Source of the DNA: Abyssibacter profundi
Lineage (GTDB): Bacteria > Pseudomonadota > Gammaproteobacteria > Nevskiales > OUC007
Reading direction: 5' to 3'
DNA: 64,000 nt
NCBI RefSeq assembly: GCF_003151135.1
Contig: NZ_QEQK01000002.1
Span: 1 to 64,000 of the forward strand
A program made the position numbers and the translations under genes. Position 1 is the stretch's first letter. The number at the start of each line of letters is the position of its first letter. Of the stretch, positions 45,596 through 54,376 are shown in pieces. The notes beneath the pieces were generated by a model. The model worked only from the letters and a program-made list of their open reading frames with translations. It had not been told where the DNA came from and searched no databases.

Positions 45596-46345
45596 ATGGA
45601 TGTAAAGAGCCAGGTCAGTGCCGAAGAGTGGGAAACGCGGGTCAATCTGGCCGCTGCCTACCGGCTGGTGGCCCAGTTCGGTTGGAGCGATCTGATCTTC
45701 ACGCATATCTCTGCCCGGGTGCCGGGCGGCGACCACCATTTCCTGATCAATCCCTACGGATTGATGTTTGACGAGGTCACCGCCAGTTCGCTGGTCAAGA
45801 TCGACCTGGAGGGGCGCAAGGTGATGGAGTCGCCCTATGACATTAATCCGGCCGGATTCACCATCCACAGTGCTATTCACGCCGCGCGCGAGGACGCCCA
45901 GTGCGTGCTCCATGTTCACAGTGTCAATGGCATCGCGGTCAGCGCACAGCGCGATGGGGTCTTGCCGCTGTCCCAGCAGAGCATTTTCGTGCTGTCCTCG
46001 CTGGGGTATCACGACTACGAGGGCGTGGCGCTGAACGAGGACGAAAAGCCCCGCCTGGTTGCCGACCTGGGCGACAAGAACTTTCTGATGTTGCGTAACC
46101 ACGGCCTGCTCACCGTGGCCGAGACCATTCCCGATGCGTTTCTGTTCATGTACCTGTTCGAGACCACCTGCATGATCCAGGTGCGGGCGCAGGCGGGTGG
46201 CGGGGCGCTGACGCCGGTGCCACAAACCATTATCGACGGCGCACAGGCCCAGGCTGCTGCCGTGACCCGCGGCGCCGGTGGTCATCTGGCTTGGCCGGGA
46301 TTGTTGCGTCGCCTGGATCGTAGCGACCCCTCATTCCGCGACTAG
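45596..46345 (+). CDS. Class II aldolase/adducin family protein
   Basis: A 249-residue protein with class II aldolase features: RLVAQFGWSDLIFTHISARVPG, VLHVHSVNGIAVSAQ (zinc His pair) and LMLRNHGLLTVAETIPDAF (third His). These enzymes cleave or epimerise sugar phosphates through a zinc site. AAGGAG precedes the ATG at 45596 by eight bases. Other members of the family have lost catalysis (adducin); here the three zinc histidines are intact. Substrate unknown. Confidence 0.88.
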   Translation: MDVKSQVSAEEWETRVNLAAAYRLVAQFGWSDLIFTHISARVPGGDHHFLINPYGLMFDEVTASSLVKIDLEGRKVMESPYDINPAGFTIHSAIHAAREDAQCVLHVHSVNGIAVSAQRDGVLPLSQQSIFVLSSLGYHDYEGVALNEDEKPRLVADLGDKNFLMLRNHGLLTVAETIPDAFLFMYLFETTCMIQVRAQAGGGALTPVPQTIIDGAQAQAAAVTRGAGGHLAWPGLLRRLDRSDPSFRD

Positions 46346-47112
46346 CTGTCGCGATTGCGCGGCGGCAATCCCACGCGGGCACGGCCCTCGTCGGTCTTGA
46401 TTGAGAAGTCCGTGCCCGCGAATTCCCGGGCGGCGTCGGTGCAGAGATAGGCGATGGCGCGGGCCGCCCAGTCCGGCGGGATGTGCGCATCGGGGTCAAG
46501 CTGACTCACCGGATTGATGCCAGACTGACGGATGGCATGCTGCATATCGGTCGCCACGGTGCCCGGGCTCATGCCCACGACGGTGATGCCTCGATCGCCG
46601 TATTCGACATGGGCACAGCGGGTCAGCGACAGCACGGCTGCCTTGGTGGCGCAGTAATGGCTCCAGCCCTCCAGCGCCTTGGTTGCCGCGCCTGAACTGA
46701 TGTTGATCACGGTGCCGCCGCCTTGTTCGAGCATGGGGGGAATGGCGTAGCGCAGACCGTAGAACACGCCTTTGGTGTTGACGTCGACCACCTGGCTCCA
46801 GGCAGCGGGGTCGATATCGGCAATGTGGGCGATGGGTTCGATCAGCCCCGCATTGTTCACAAGCACATCCAGGCGACCGTAGCGCTGCACCGTCTCGCTC
46901 ACGGCCTGCGCGACATCCGCTGCATTGGACACGTCGCATTGCAGCGCAATCGCTTCGCCTGGGCCAGCGTTGATCTCCTCAGCCAACGCGGCGAGTGCAT
47001 CCAGCGAACGGGCGGCGACCGCGAGCCGGTGGCCTTGCGAACCCAGCAGGCGAGCGGCGGCCGCGCCAATGCCTCGGCTGGCACCCGTGATCAGTATGGT
47101 TTTGGCAGTCAT
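46342..47112 (-). CDS. Short-chain dehydrogenase/reductase
   Basis: A 256-residue classical SDR: TGASRGIG, the NNAGLI motif, S in NISSGAATK and Y/K in YCATKAAV. It reduces or oxidises an alcohol/ketone with NAD(P). Close C-terminal text TDFSIKTDEGRARVGLPPR is uncommon. Its stop shares CTAG with the class II aldolase stop, the genes being convergent, so it is not in an operon with that gene. Confidence 0.88.
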   Translation of the reverse strand: MTAKTILITGASRGIGAAAARLLGSQGHRLAVAARSLDALAALAEEINAGPGEAIALQCDVSNAADVAQAVSETVQRYGRLDVLVNNAGLIEPIAHIADIDPAAWSQVVDVNTKGVFYGLRYAIPPMLEQGGGTVINISSGAATKALEGWSHYCATKAAVLSLTRCAHVEYGDRGITVVGMSPGTVATDMQHAIRQSGINPVSQLDPDAHIPPDWAARAIAYLCTDAAREFAGTDFSIKTDEGRARVGLPPRNRDS

Positions 47113-47171
47113 GCAGGCTCCAGTGACTCGGTGGAACGAGGCAGTGTCGATGTCTTGCCGCCGAAAGAAAA

Positions 47172-47217
47172 CCGCCCGTTACGGCCAGCATTCAACAATG
47201 CCATTCGCAACGGGCGG
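47172..47217. terminator. Complex hairpin between SDR and paralogue 2
   Basis: CCGCCCGTT (47172-47180) pairs with AACGGGCGG (47209-47217), with a nested hairpin GCATT-CAAC-AATGC (47188-47201) inside the loop. It lies about 50 bp downstream of the paralogue 2 stop on the minus strand and probably ends that transcript; no clear T run follows. Confidence 0.55.
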
Positions 47218-47268
47218 CTATTCACTGCAGCGCGAGGGCCCGGTTGGCCGCCGCATGCAGCAGCCTGG

Positions 47269-50200
47269 TCAGCGGCGGCGAGGTCTGCGCACCATGAGCA
47301 AGGCCATGACCAGCGCCAGCAGACCCAGTCGACTCATCGACCCACCGGCGCCGACGCCGGTCGCGCCGCGGCCGGCCTGGCTGGCCTCACCCGACACGTC
47401 AATCTGCGCCTGCGCGATGTTGTCACTCTTGCGGCCACGCTCGTCGACGGTTTCCAGCTGGGCCCGATACAGACCCGCTTCGTTGTAGACGTGCTCGACG
47501 ACGGGCTGATCTGTCTCCAGCTGTGTGCCGTCACCGAAATCGAACAGGTAGGAGACGATGGGCTCGCCGTCGTCATCCGTACTGCCCGAGGCATCAAACG
47601 TCACCGTTGAACCGACGCTGGGCGTTGTGTCCGAGACGCTGAGCAACGAGAACGGCGGGCGGTTCGGCAGGCAGAACGTGTCGCTGCGGAGCGTGTAGTT
47701 CTCCAGCCCCACACCGGCATCCTCGGTATTGGTGCTGCGAGACAGCTTCTCGGCGGCCGTCGCACCGGAGAACACGATGGCCGTCGGATTGACCAGCTGA
47801 TCACCCGCCTGGAGACCGAAAACCTCGCGGGGCACGACCATGGCGATGGTGCCGTCGGCTGCGAAGGTGGATTCCGGCGCCAGCGTGCCTTCCTCGTTCC
47901 ACAGCGTGTAGGACGCCAGGACCACGACCTCGCGGGTGGTCGAGCCGTAGATGAACCGGGGCGCACCCTCATCGGTCACCATGGCGACAAAGACGTTGTC
48001 CGGGTTCGACGCCGGGATGGACGGCGGATTAAAGCGCACGCCCCATAGCGTGTTCGCGGGAGGCGCGGACAGATCATCCACACGCAGGGTGACGAGCAGG
48101 TTGCCGTCGAGTTCCAGCGGCTCGGCGACGCTGACCGAGATCAGGTCAGTGCCGGGCAGGGCGCCGCCGTCGCCGGGGCCATCCGGGACAAAGGTCACGC
48201 CCGGGGCCACACAGAGGTCCTCCTCCACGGTGACTTGCTCGACAGGCAGGGTAATTACGTTGCTATCCAGTGATTCGCCCTGGCTGTTCACCGCGACGAC
48301 GCTGTAGCTATACGTCTCGATGGCCGGGTCGGCGCTCAGATCGACAAAGCTGGGCTTGCCATTGGTCCGGCCAATCTGCGTGCGCTCGCCATCGCCGATG
48401 CCACGAAACACCTTGTATTCGCTGATGGCTTCGCCGCCGTTGTCGGGCTCGCGCCAGCTGAGGGTGCTGCGGTCGAAGGTCCGGCGTCCGTCGAGACAGG
48501 CACGGCGCGGTGCGGCGGGTTCCACGCGGTCGAACTCGGCGTAGAGACCGCGTCCACCGACCTGGCGCACCAGCTTGGGATAGGCCGCAAAGGTGTTGTT
48601 GATCGGATCGACGTCGCAGGAGCCGATGCAGCCATCGGCGTAGCCGTACAGCGGGAAGCCACGGTCATCGATGGTGATCTCGTTGAAGTCCAGCAGGTTG
48701 CGGTTGTAGTTGCCGCCACCGCTGTCCCAGATGCCGCCGTAGCCCTGCACCGGGTCGTTCGGTGTGGCATTGACGATGTCCCAGGTCTGGCCACGGTCGT
48801 AGGTCGTGGCGAAATACACATGCCAGACGCCTTCGAAGCCCAGGGTGTTGGGATTGCCGGGGGTGGTCGTGCCCAGGAACGCACAGGCGGCGCGGTCGCC
48901 ATCGCCGGCCACGGCCTGTGGGAACGCGATGTGCTGGATACCCAGCTCCTGTGAGATGTTGACCGGATCGCTCCAGGTCTCGCCCTTGTCGGTGGTCACC
49001 GACACAAAGGCCTGGCCCAGGCCCTTGGCGAAGCACATGTAGCCCGTGCCATCGCTGGCCACGGCGAACTGGGGGTCAAAGCCACTGGACTCCGAGCCGG
49101 GCACGGTGCTGACACGCCAGGTCGTGCCGGCATCTTCAGAGATGGCCACGCCGGCTTCGCCATTGCAGTCCGGGGCGGGGACGTACACGGTGCCATCCGG
49201 CGCCACACGCGCATGCCCATGCAGGCCGGCGCAGGTGGTCAGGTCGTACATGATGGTCGTGGGGCCAAAGGTCAGGCCGCCGTCATCGGAGCGCGCACAG
49301 TTGGCGTAGGCCACGTCCTGGCCGCAGTAGTACAGCGCGTTCGGAAAGCTCGTCCGCGCCAGGAGCTCCATCCCTTCCGGGTAGGGGCCGGAGCCAATGG
49401 TCTGGTGGTCGAAGCCGTTGAGCACGATGCTGTTGCCCTCGCTGGGCGTCCAGGTCTCACCGTCGTCGTCGGTAAAGGCCATCAGATGCGATTTGGCCTG
49501 CAGCTGCCCAATCCAGGTACGGTTGGTTTCGGCGCCTCGGACCAGCGAGTCGGTAATGCCAATCGGGTCCAGGGTATTGACCGTGGTGGTCACAAAGCTG
49601 CGGTCTTCCCATTCGGCCTCGCAGGCCTCGGGTGCCGGCGGATCCTGTTCGGCTGGGAAGGTGGCCCAAAGCGTCTTGAAGCCGCTGAGCAGGAAGGCAC
49701 GCTTGGTGTCGGTGTTGAACCCGATGGAGGGCTCACCGACGTTGCCGTTCAGGGCCGGCGGGGGCGTGTAGGTCAGGTAGCGGGGAATGCCCGGGCCGCT
49801 GGCACCCAGCGGCACGCTGCCAGGCTCGACCGGCCCGCCAGGGCCAGGCACCACGCCGGGTTCACCCGGCTCGAATGTGATGGTGGCGCTTACGGTGCCG
49901 CCGGTGACGGCGTAGGGTGAGATCTCGACCTGGTAGACCGTGTCCCCCTCCAGCGCTAAGAAGCTAGCGGATTCGCTAGCGGTCACGGCACTCCCTGAAC
50001 TGGCAACCTCGCCCCCGGCCGCGTCGTAGACATAGAGGTCAAAGTCTTCGGTGGGGCTGCCCCATTCGATGACGATCCGGACGCTGGCCGAAGGAAATCC
50101 GGTCAGTGCGCCGGCCGGGATGCTCACGGTCAGGTCGTAGTAATCGCAGACCCCGATGGTGCATTCGCCCGATGGGTCCGAAACCAGGAATGGCCCCGAT

Positions 50201-50316
50201 GTGTAGGTCAGCGGGCCGGAGTCGGGCGTGAGCGTGCCCGAAGCCGGATCGGCGGCAGACAGGGCAACAGGCAGTAGGCATAGCGCGGCGAGCAGCCCGC
50301 GTAGCGGTCGGTTCAT
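47269..50316 (-). CDS. Large Asp-box surface protein with FN3, PKD and sorting tail (paralogue 2)
   Basis: About 1015 residues with the same plan as the 31.4-34.5 kb protein: signal peptide (LRGLLAALCLLPVALSAA), N-terminal beta domain with TEDFDLYVYDAAGGE, five Asp boxes (TDDDGETW, SDDGGLTF, SEDAGTTW, TTDKGETW, TYDRGQTW), FN3 (SWREPDNGGEAISEYKVFR), the DLISVSVAEPLELDGNLLVTL domain, PKD (LFDFGDGTQ), and a tail GAGGSMSRLGLLALVMALL then RRPRRR, GlyGly-CTERM-like. Conserved stretches such as FAYADGCIGGC/YGYADGCIGSC show clear common ancestry. Function unknown; the ATG at 50316 follows GGGGAA. Confidence 0.85.
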   Translation of the reverse strand: MNRPLRGLLAALCLLPVALSAADPASGTLTPDSGPLTYTSGPFLVSDPSGECTIGVCDYYDLTVSIPAGALTGFPSASVRIVIEWGSPTEDFDLYVYDAAGGEVASSGSAVTASESASFLALEGDTVYQVEISPYAVTGGTVSATITFEPGEPGVVPGPGGPVEPGSVPLGASGPGIPRYLTYTPPPALNGNVGEPSIGFNTDTKRAFLLSGFKTLWATFPAEQDPPAPEACEAEWEDRSFVTTTVNTLDPIGITDSLVRGAETNRTWIGQLQAKSHLMAFTDDDGETWTPSEGNSIVLNGFDHQTIGSGPYPEGMELLARTSFPNALYYCGQDVAYANCARSDDGGLTFGPTTIMYDLTTCAGLHGHARVAPDGTVYVPAPDCNGEAGVAISEDAGTTWRVSTVPGSESSGFDPQFAVASDGTGYMCFAKGLGQAFVSVTTDKGETWSDPVNISQELGIQHIAFPQAVAGDGDRAACAFLGTTTPGNPNTLGFEGVWHVYFATTYDRGQTWDIVNATPNDPVQGYGGIWDSGGGNYNRNLLDFNEITIDDRGFPLYGYADGCIGSCDVDPINNTFAAYPKLVRQVGGRGLYAEFDRVEPAAPRRACLDGRRTFDRSTLSWREPDNGGEAISEYKVFRGIGDGERTQIGRTNGKPSFVDLSADPAIETYSYSVVAVNSQGESLDSNVITLPVEQVTVEEDLCVAPGVTFVPDGPGDGGALPGTDLISVSVAEPLELDGNLLVTLRVDDLSAPPANTLWGVRFNPPSIPASNPDNVFVAMVTDEGAPRFIYGSTTREVVVLASYTLWNEEGTLAPESTFAADGTIAMVVPREVFGLQAGDQLVNPTAIVFSGATAAEKLSRSTNTEDAGVGLENYTLRSDTFCLPNRPPFSLLSVSDTTPSVGSTVTFDASGSTDDDGEPIVSYLFDFGDGTQLETDQPVVEHVYNEAGLYRAQLETVDERGRKSDNIAQAQIDVSGEASQAGRGATGVGAGGSMSRLGLLALVMALLMVRRPRRR

Positions 50317-50470
50317 TGGATTCCCCAGTTCGATATGGACGCCGACGATCGGCCAAGTCACGCCGGCGGGATAAAATTCCCCAGCAGCACGGTGACAGTG
50401 GCAGGGCAGGCTGTCAATGTGATGTGAAACAGCACGGGCGTGAATCACGCCGCATTAAAGGACAGGCGAG
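50317..50470. promoter_or_regulatory. Divergent spacer with repeated CTGGGGAA element
   Basis: The minus strand carries CTGGGGAAT just before paralogue 2 (plus-strand 50320-50328) and a second CTGGGGAATT (50375-50384). The first is the likely ribosome-binding site; the second, about 60 bp upstream, has no such role. This spacer must hold promoters for both paralogue 2 and the small exported protein gene starting at 50471. Confidence 0.45.
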
Positions 50471-50992
50471 ATGAAACCGATCATTTGGGTGGTGGCTGCA
50501 GCGCTGTCAGGGCCGATGACCGTCTCTGCACAAACCTCAGACGGGCAGACCTGGCTCAGCCTGGGCATGACGGGCGTCTACGGCCATGTCGACGTGCCCT
50601 GCGAGCCGGGCGGTCGCTCGGGCTGCAGCGAACAGGGTTATCTCGGGGGCTTCACCGGGCAATTCACCCAGGTCAGCGCCAGCGGTACCGCTTTGCGGCT
50701 GCGCTATGTGTACCTGCGCGAGACTACCGACGGTCGCCGGCCCAGCGAGTTCGCCGCCCTGGTGGGCACCCGGTTTGGCGAGTCACGCGTACACGGCCTG
50801 GTGGGGATTGGTCGGGTGTTCAATCCGGATGACGACCTCTCGGGCCACCGAACAGGACTGGCCTGGTCCATGGTGGTGGCCGGACGCGATGCGACCGACA
50901 CCGGCTTTGAGTTCGCCTTGCACGGCAACTTTTCCAGCGATGTGGACTATGTCGGGACCAGCTTCGCGCTGCGGTTTGGCGACATGGATTAA
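50471..50992 (+). CDS. Small exported beta-barrel-like protein
   Basis: A 173-residue protein with a signal peptide ending near TVSAQT and alternating hydrophobic strands (TWLSLGMTGVYGHVDV, TALRLRYVYLRET, HGLVGIGRVFN, GFEFALHGNFSS, YVGTSFALRFGDMD). The terminal FGDMD and strand pattern suggest a small outer-membrane barrel, but no family is recognised. Two cysteines (PCEPGGRSGC) could form a loop disulfide. No recognisable operon partner except possibly the mutarotase about 70 bp downstream. Confidence 0.65.
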   Translation: MKPIIWVVAAALSGPMTVSAQTSDGQTWLSLGMTGVYGHVDVPCEPGGRSGCSEQGYLGGFTGQFTQVSASGTALRLRYVYLRETTDGRRPSEFAALVGTRFGESRVHGLVGIGRVFNPDDDLSGHRTGLAWSMVVAGRDATDTGFEFALHGNFSSDVDYVGTSFALRFGDMD

Positions 50993-51062
50993 CAGGGCAT
51001 CACCTCGACAGCGTGGTGGTCGCGAGGCAGTCTGACCCGCCGTTTCGAAGGCAGGACGCCAC

Positions 51063-51893
51063 ATGGATGAGTCGCTCAAGGCCCGCGTTGAAGATTGCAT
51101 AGAGCTGGCAACACCCGAAGGCGCGCGAGTCTGGGCGACGGCTCAGGGCGCGCATGTGTTGGACTGGGTTCCGGCGGCTGGCATGCCGGGCCAGTTGTTT
51201 GTCAGCCAGGCCAGCGCCTTTGGTGCGGGCGCCTCGATCCGTGGTGGCGTGCCGGTGATTTTTCCCCAGTTCGGTCAGTTCGGTGAGCTCCCCAAGCATG
51301 GATTTGCCCGCCGCTCGCGCTGGCAGCTGGCCGACCGACAAGCCGATTCGCTGCGCTACGAACTGCGGGATAGCGAGGATAGCCGGGCGATCTGGCCGCA
51401 TGCCTTCGTGGCGGGGCTCACCGTGCAGCTCCAGGCCCGCAGGCTGCAGGTGAGTCTGGACGTGACGAACACGGGGTCATCGGCGTGCCAGTTCACCGCC
51501 GGGTTACACAGCTATTTGCGGGTCGATGAGATCGCCGACGCCGCGCTCCAGGGTCTGGGCGGACGGGCCTATTGGGATGCGACAGCGGATCTTGCGCATC
51601 GCGAGCAACCCGCAGGCGACCTGCGCTTTGCCGGCGAGCTGGATCGCGTGTATCCGCAGGTCACCGGACCGCTGACGGTGACAGAGGGTGAGCGATCCAT
51701 CGAGATCACTGCCCGCGGATTTGAGGATGTCGTGGTCTGGAACCCGGGGCCGATCAAGGCCGCCGACATGACCGACATGGAGCCCCATGGGCACCGGCGG
51801 ATGCTATGCGTAGAGGCCGCCCAGATTGCTAAGCCGGTCAGCCTTGCTGCCGGCGAGAGCTGGCGCGGCAGCCAGACGCTGAAGGTCTGGTGA
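51063..51893 (+). CDS. D-hexose-6-phosphate mutarotase-like protein (YeaD type)
   Basis: A 276-residue aldose-1-epimerase-fold protein of the YeaD/apoptosis-bacterial-neighbour branch: IRGGVPVIFPQFGQFGELPKHGFAR with the catalytic His near the start, GLHSYLRVD (second His), ELDRVY (Glu) and EPHGHRRMLCVEAAQ. It interconverts alpha and beta hexose-6-phosphates. The motif PQFGxxxELPKHGFAR is diagnostic. Cytoplasmic; about 70 bp after the small barrel gene. Confidence 0.9.
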   Translation: MDESLKARVEDCIELATPEGARVWATAQGAHVLDWVPAAGMPGQLFVSQASAFGAGASIRGGVPVIFPQFGQFGELPKHGFARRSRWQLADRQADSLRYELRDSEDSRAIWPHAFVAGLTVQLQARRLQVSLDVTNTGSSACQFTAGLHSYLRVDEIADAALQGLGGRAYWDATADLAHREQPAGDLRFAGELDRVYPQVTGPLTVTEGERSIEITARGFEDVVVWNPGPIKAADMTDMEPHGHRRMLCVEAAQIAKPVSLAAGESWRGSQTLKVW

Positions 51894-51903
51894 TTCCCTG
51901 CGA

Positions 51904-52866
51904 TCAGGTTGCTGCGGGTCGAAGTAGCAGCGCTTCCGGCGGCGCCAGCAGATCGCGCCAGTCCGGCAGGATGGGGCGTGGCGCCAGGGGCAGGGGCCGG
52001 TCGCCGATATGGGTGTCCAACCAGTCGATCAGGTCGACCCACATCCCACGGATTTCGTCCTGGGTGGGCATGATGCCGGCATAGTGCAGCTCCGGCGTCA
52101 GTACCGGAATGCCCAATGTGCGCCCGGCGTAGTTGCCCAGCGAGCCGGGATACGCGCCAAGCCGATCCAGTTGCAGGATGCCCAGCTGCGGTGGCGGTGG
52201 CGGCGGACCATCAAAATCCAGCACTCCCAGCGGAGCGTGGACGCTGACGATGACATCCGGCTGGAAGCGTTCGATTTCATCGATCAGCCATTGGGTCTCG
52301 GGCTCCGAGGCGGCTGATGGACCCGGGTAGCGCCGAGGGTCGCGACCGGTTTGCTCGGTCCAGTACGGCAGCGCGCGCTGGTCCCAGGCCAGCGTCGGGA
52401 AGTTGCGGTTGAGGTCCACACCATTGGCGTTGTAACGCGTGGCGGGACCGGCGAGCAGCCCATCCGGGTTCAGGCAGGGCAGCATGCGCCAGTGGTAGCG
52501 CCGGGTCGTGTCCTGATTCAGATACTCCGCCCACCGGAACTGGATGCTGACGGCAGAATACTCGTCGCCGTGGACACCGCCGATGAGCAGCACCCGGGCC
52601 GGGCGCTTTTCCACCGGCAAGGTTCGGCTGGGCGGAAAGTCTGCGGTCAGGATCGGACGTTGCTCGACCGTGCCGACCTCCGCCGCGGCGAACTCCACCA
52701 GCTTGCAGTCCTCGGTCGAGACGCTGCCCAGCAGACCCGCGATTTCGAGGCAACCCTGGGCCCCATTGGCCAGCGGCATGGGCAGCATCTGGCCAGCAGA
52801 GTGGACCGGCAGGGCGAGAAGTAAGCTGAGTGCGAGCCAGCCGGCTCGCGCGAGTTGGACTGTCAC
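51904..52866 (-). CDS. Exported M14-family zinc carboxypeptidase (MpaA-like)
   Basis: A 320-residue M14 peptidase with a signal peptide (WLALSLLLALPVHSAG). Zinc ligands H99 and E102 in GGVHGDEYS and H210 in VSVHAPLG; NPDG and NGVDLNRNFP are substrate-binding motifs; the general base is E259 in LTPELHYAG. This resembles MpaA, which trims murein tripeptide, but MpaA is cytoplasmic, so an exported member may act on peptidoglycan or peptides in the periplasm. A hexaproline run (DFDGPPPPPPQLG) sits near the active site. Confidence 0.88.
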   Translation of the reverse strand: MTVQLARAGWLALSLLLALPVHSAGQMLPMPLANGAQGCLEIAGLLGSVSTEDCKLVEFAAAEVGTVEQRPILTADFPPSRTLPVEKRPARVLLIGGVHGDEYSAVSIQFRWAEYLNQDTTRRYHWRMLPCLNPDGLLAGPATRYNANGVDLNRNFPTLAWDQRALPYWTEQTGRDPRRYPGPSAASEPETQWLIDEIERFQPDVIVSVHAPLGVLDFDGPPPPPPQLGILQLDRLGAYPGSLGNYAGRTLGIPVLTPELHYAGIMPTQDEIRGMWVDLIDWLDTHIGDRPLPLAPRPILPDWRDLLAPPEALLLRPAAT

Positions 52867-52989
52867 AGTGCGAGTGGCGCGCCGCGTTGTTGAAATGTGG
52901 GGAACGGCCGTTGGGGGAAACGGCCGCGCGGAAGAATACGCGAACCAGACCGCTGACGGCCAATGGTGTCAGGCGAAAGCCGGGCCGAA

Positions 52990-53775
52990 CTACTCCGAGG
53001 GCCGGACCAGATAGCCGCCGGAGCGCTCGTCGCGGGTCAACTGCAGCAGCTTGGCCTGGCCCATGGCCTCCAGCAGCTTATTGAACGAATCGAACCCGTG
53101 GAACGACTCGGAGAACCCCGGCCGGCGTCGCTTAAGCGTCTGTTTGATCATGGAACCCCAGACCCGCTCGTCCTCGCCGCGTTCCTCAATGAGCGCTTCC
53201 AGCGTGCCCAGCACGTGGTCGAAGGCTTCCTGCTTCTTGTCATCCACCGACGGGGTGGCCGGCTTCTTGGCCTTGCGCTTGCGCTTGCTCTTGTCCGTGG
53301 AGCGAACCAAGTCATCGTAAAAGATGAAGTCGTCGCAGTTGGCGGTGAGCAGGTCAGAGGTTGAATTCTTCACCCCGACGCCGATGACGGTCTTGTTGTT
53401 CTCGCGCAGCTTGCTGACCAGCGGGGAGAAGTCTGAATCACCCGAGATGATCACGAACAAATCCAGGTGTTCTTTGGTGTAGCAGAGATCCAATGCATCG
53501 ACGACCATGCGGATATCCGCGGAATTCTTGCCGGACTGGCGTACGTGCGGGATGTCGATCAGCTCGAATGCGGCCTCGTGCATGGGGCGCTTGAAGTCGG
53601 CATAGCGGCTCCAGTCGCAATAGGCCTTCTTGACCGTAATCGAGCCCTTGAGCAGCAGACGTTCGAGAACCTTCTGAATATCGAATGCGGCGTAGTTGGC
53701 ATCGCGTACGCCGAGGGCAATGTTCTCGAAGTCGCAGAACAGGGCGAGGTTGGGTTGTTCGCTGGTTGGATTCAT
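52990..53775 (-). CDS. NYN-domain ribonuclease-like protein with LOTUS/OST-HTH domain
   Basis: A 261-residue protein: an N-terminal NYN (PIN-like) domain with D15 in LFCDFENIA, D87 in KNSADIRMVVDALD and D113/D115 in ISGDSDFSPLV, the acidic cluster of a metal nuclease; a basic linker (KSKRKRKAKK); and a C-terminal OST-HTH/LOTUS-like winged domain (GSMIKQTLKRRRPGFSESFHGFDSFNKLLEAM). This NYN-LOTUS combination is widespread in bacteria and points to RNA processing or decay, with the LOTUS part binding RNA. Specific target unknown. Confidence 0.93.
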   Translation of the reverse strand: MNPTSEQPNLALFCDFENIALGVRDANYAAFDIQKVLERLLLKGSITVKKAYCDWSRYADFKRPMHEAAFELIDIPHVRQSGKNSADIRMVVDALDLCYTKEHLDLFVIISGDSDFSPLVSKLRENNKTVIGVGVKNSTSDLLTANCDDFIFYDDLVRSTDKSKRKRKAKKPATPSVDDKKQEAFDHVLGTLEALIEERGEDERVWGSMIKQTLKRRRPGFSESFHGFDSFNKLLEAMGQAKLLQLTRDERSGGYLVRPSE

Positions 53776-53833
53776 TCGAGCAGTATCGCAGACCGTGCCA
53801 GTGCAGTGCGATGGGCGGGGCAGGTGTCAGGCG

Positions 53834-54289
53834 TCAGGTTCCTTTGCGTGCGCCGCGTCTGCTGATGCGTGCGAACACCCAGCCGCCCACCGCGCCGCAG
53901 ACGCCCAGGGCCAATAGGCCTGCCAGGCTGCGTGTGGCCGCTACGGCCGTAATTCCGAACAGCTGATTCATGATGACAAAGGCCGTGATCAGCGCGGTGG
54001 CGCCGGCCAGCACGTGCAACGGCAGTCGTAGATCACGAAGCCAGTGCGCCAGCAGGCCCGAGACGATGAATGCGACCATGAATCCGCCAGCTGTGATGCC
54101 GGCCAGGGACGGCGCGAAGCCGGCCAGGTCCTGCCAGGTGGTGGCCGCGCGGACGCCCAGCGGAATCGGCGTGCCCAGCGATTGCAGGGCCGCCAGGTTG
54201 AACTGGGTTTGGGTCACGCTGCCGAGCAGGGTGGTGGTCAGCACGGCGGCCAGCAGGGCGATGAATGTCCAGGCGATTCGCTGTCGCAT
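53834..54289 (-). CDS. Small membrane protein of unknown family
   Basis: A 151-residue hydrophobic protein with four predicted transmembrane helices (AWTFIALLAAVLTTTLLG, GITAGGFMVAFIVSGLLAHWL, LHVLAGATALITAFVIM, SLAGLLALGVCGAVGGWVFA) and a basic C-terminal tail. No recognised motifs; such proteins are usually listed as hypothetical. The ATG at 54289 is preceded by an in-frame GTG with no better ribosome-binding site. Minus-strand neighbour of NYN-LOTUS, about 60 bp apart. Confidence 0.6.
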   Translation of the reverse strand: MRQRIAWTFIALLAAVLTTTLLGSVTQTQFNLAALQSLGTPIPLGVRAATTWQDLAGFAPSLAGITAGGFMVAFIVSGLLAHWLRDLRLPLHVLAGATALITAFVIMNQLFGITAVAATRSLAGLLALGVCGAVGGWVFARISRRGARKGT

Positions 54290-54376
54290 CACGGTTCGTC
54301 TCGGTTGGTTGTACCGCTAGTGTGCACCAGCCTCGCCGCTGTTACCGTGGACCGTCCACCCGCGTCGTGCTGCACG

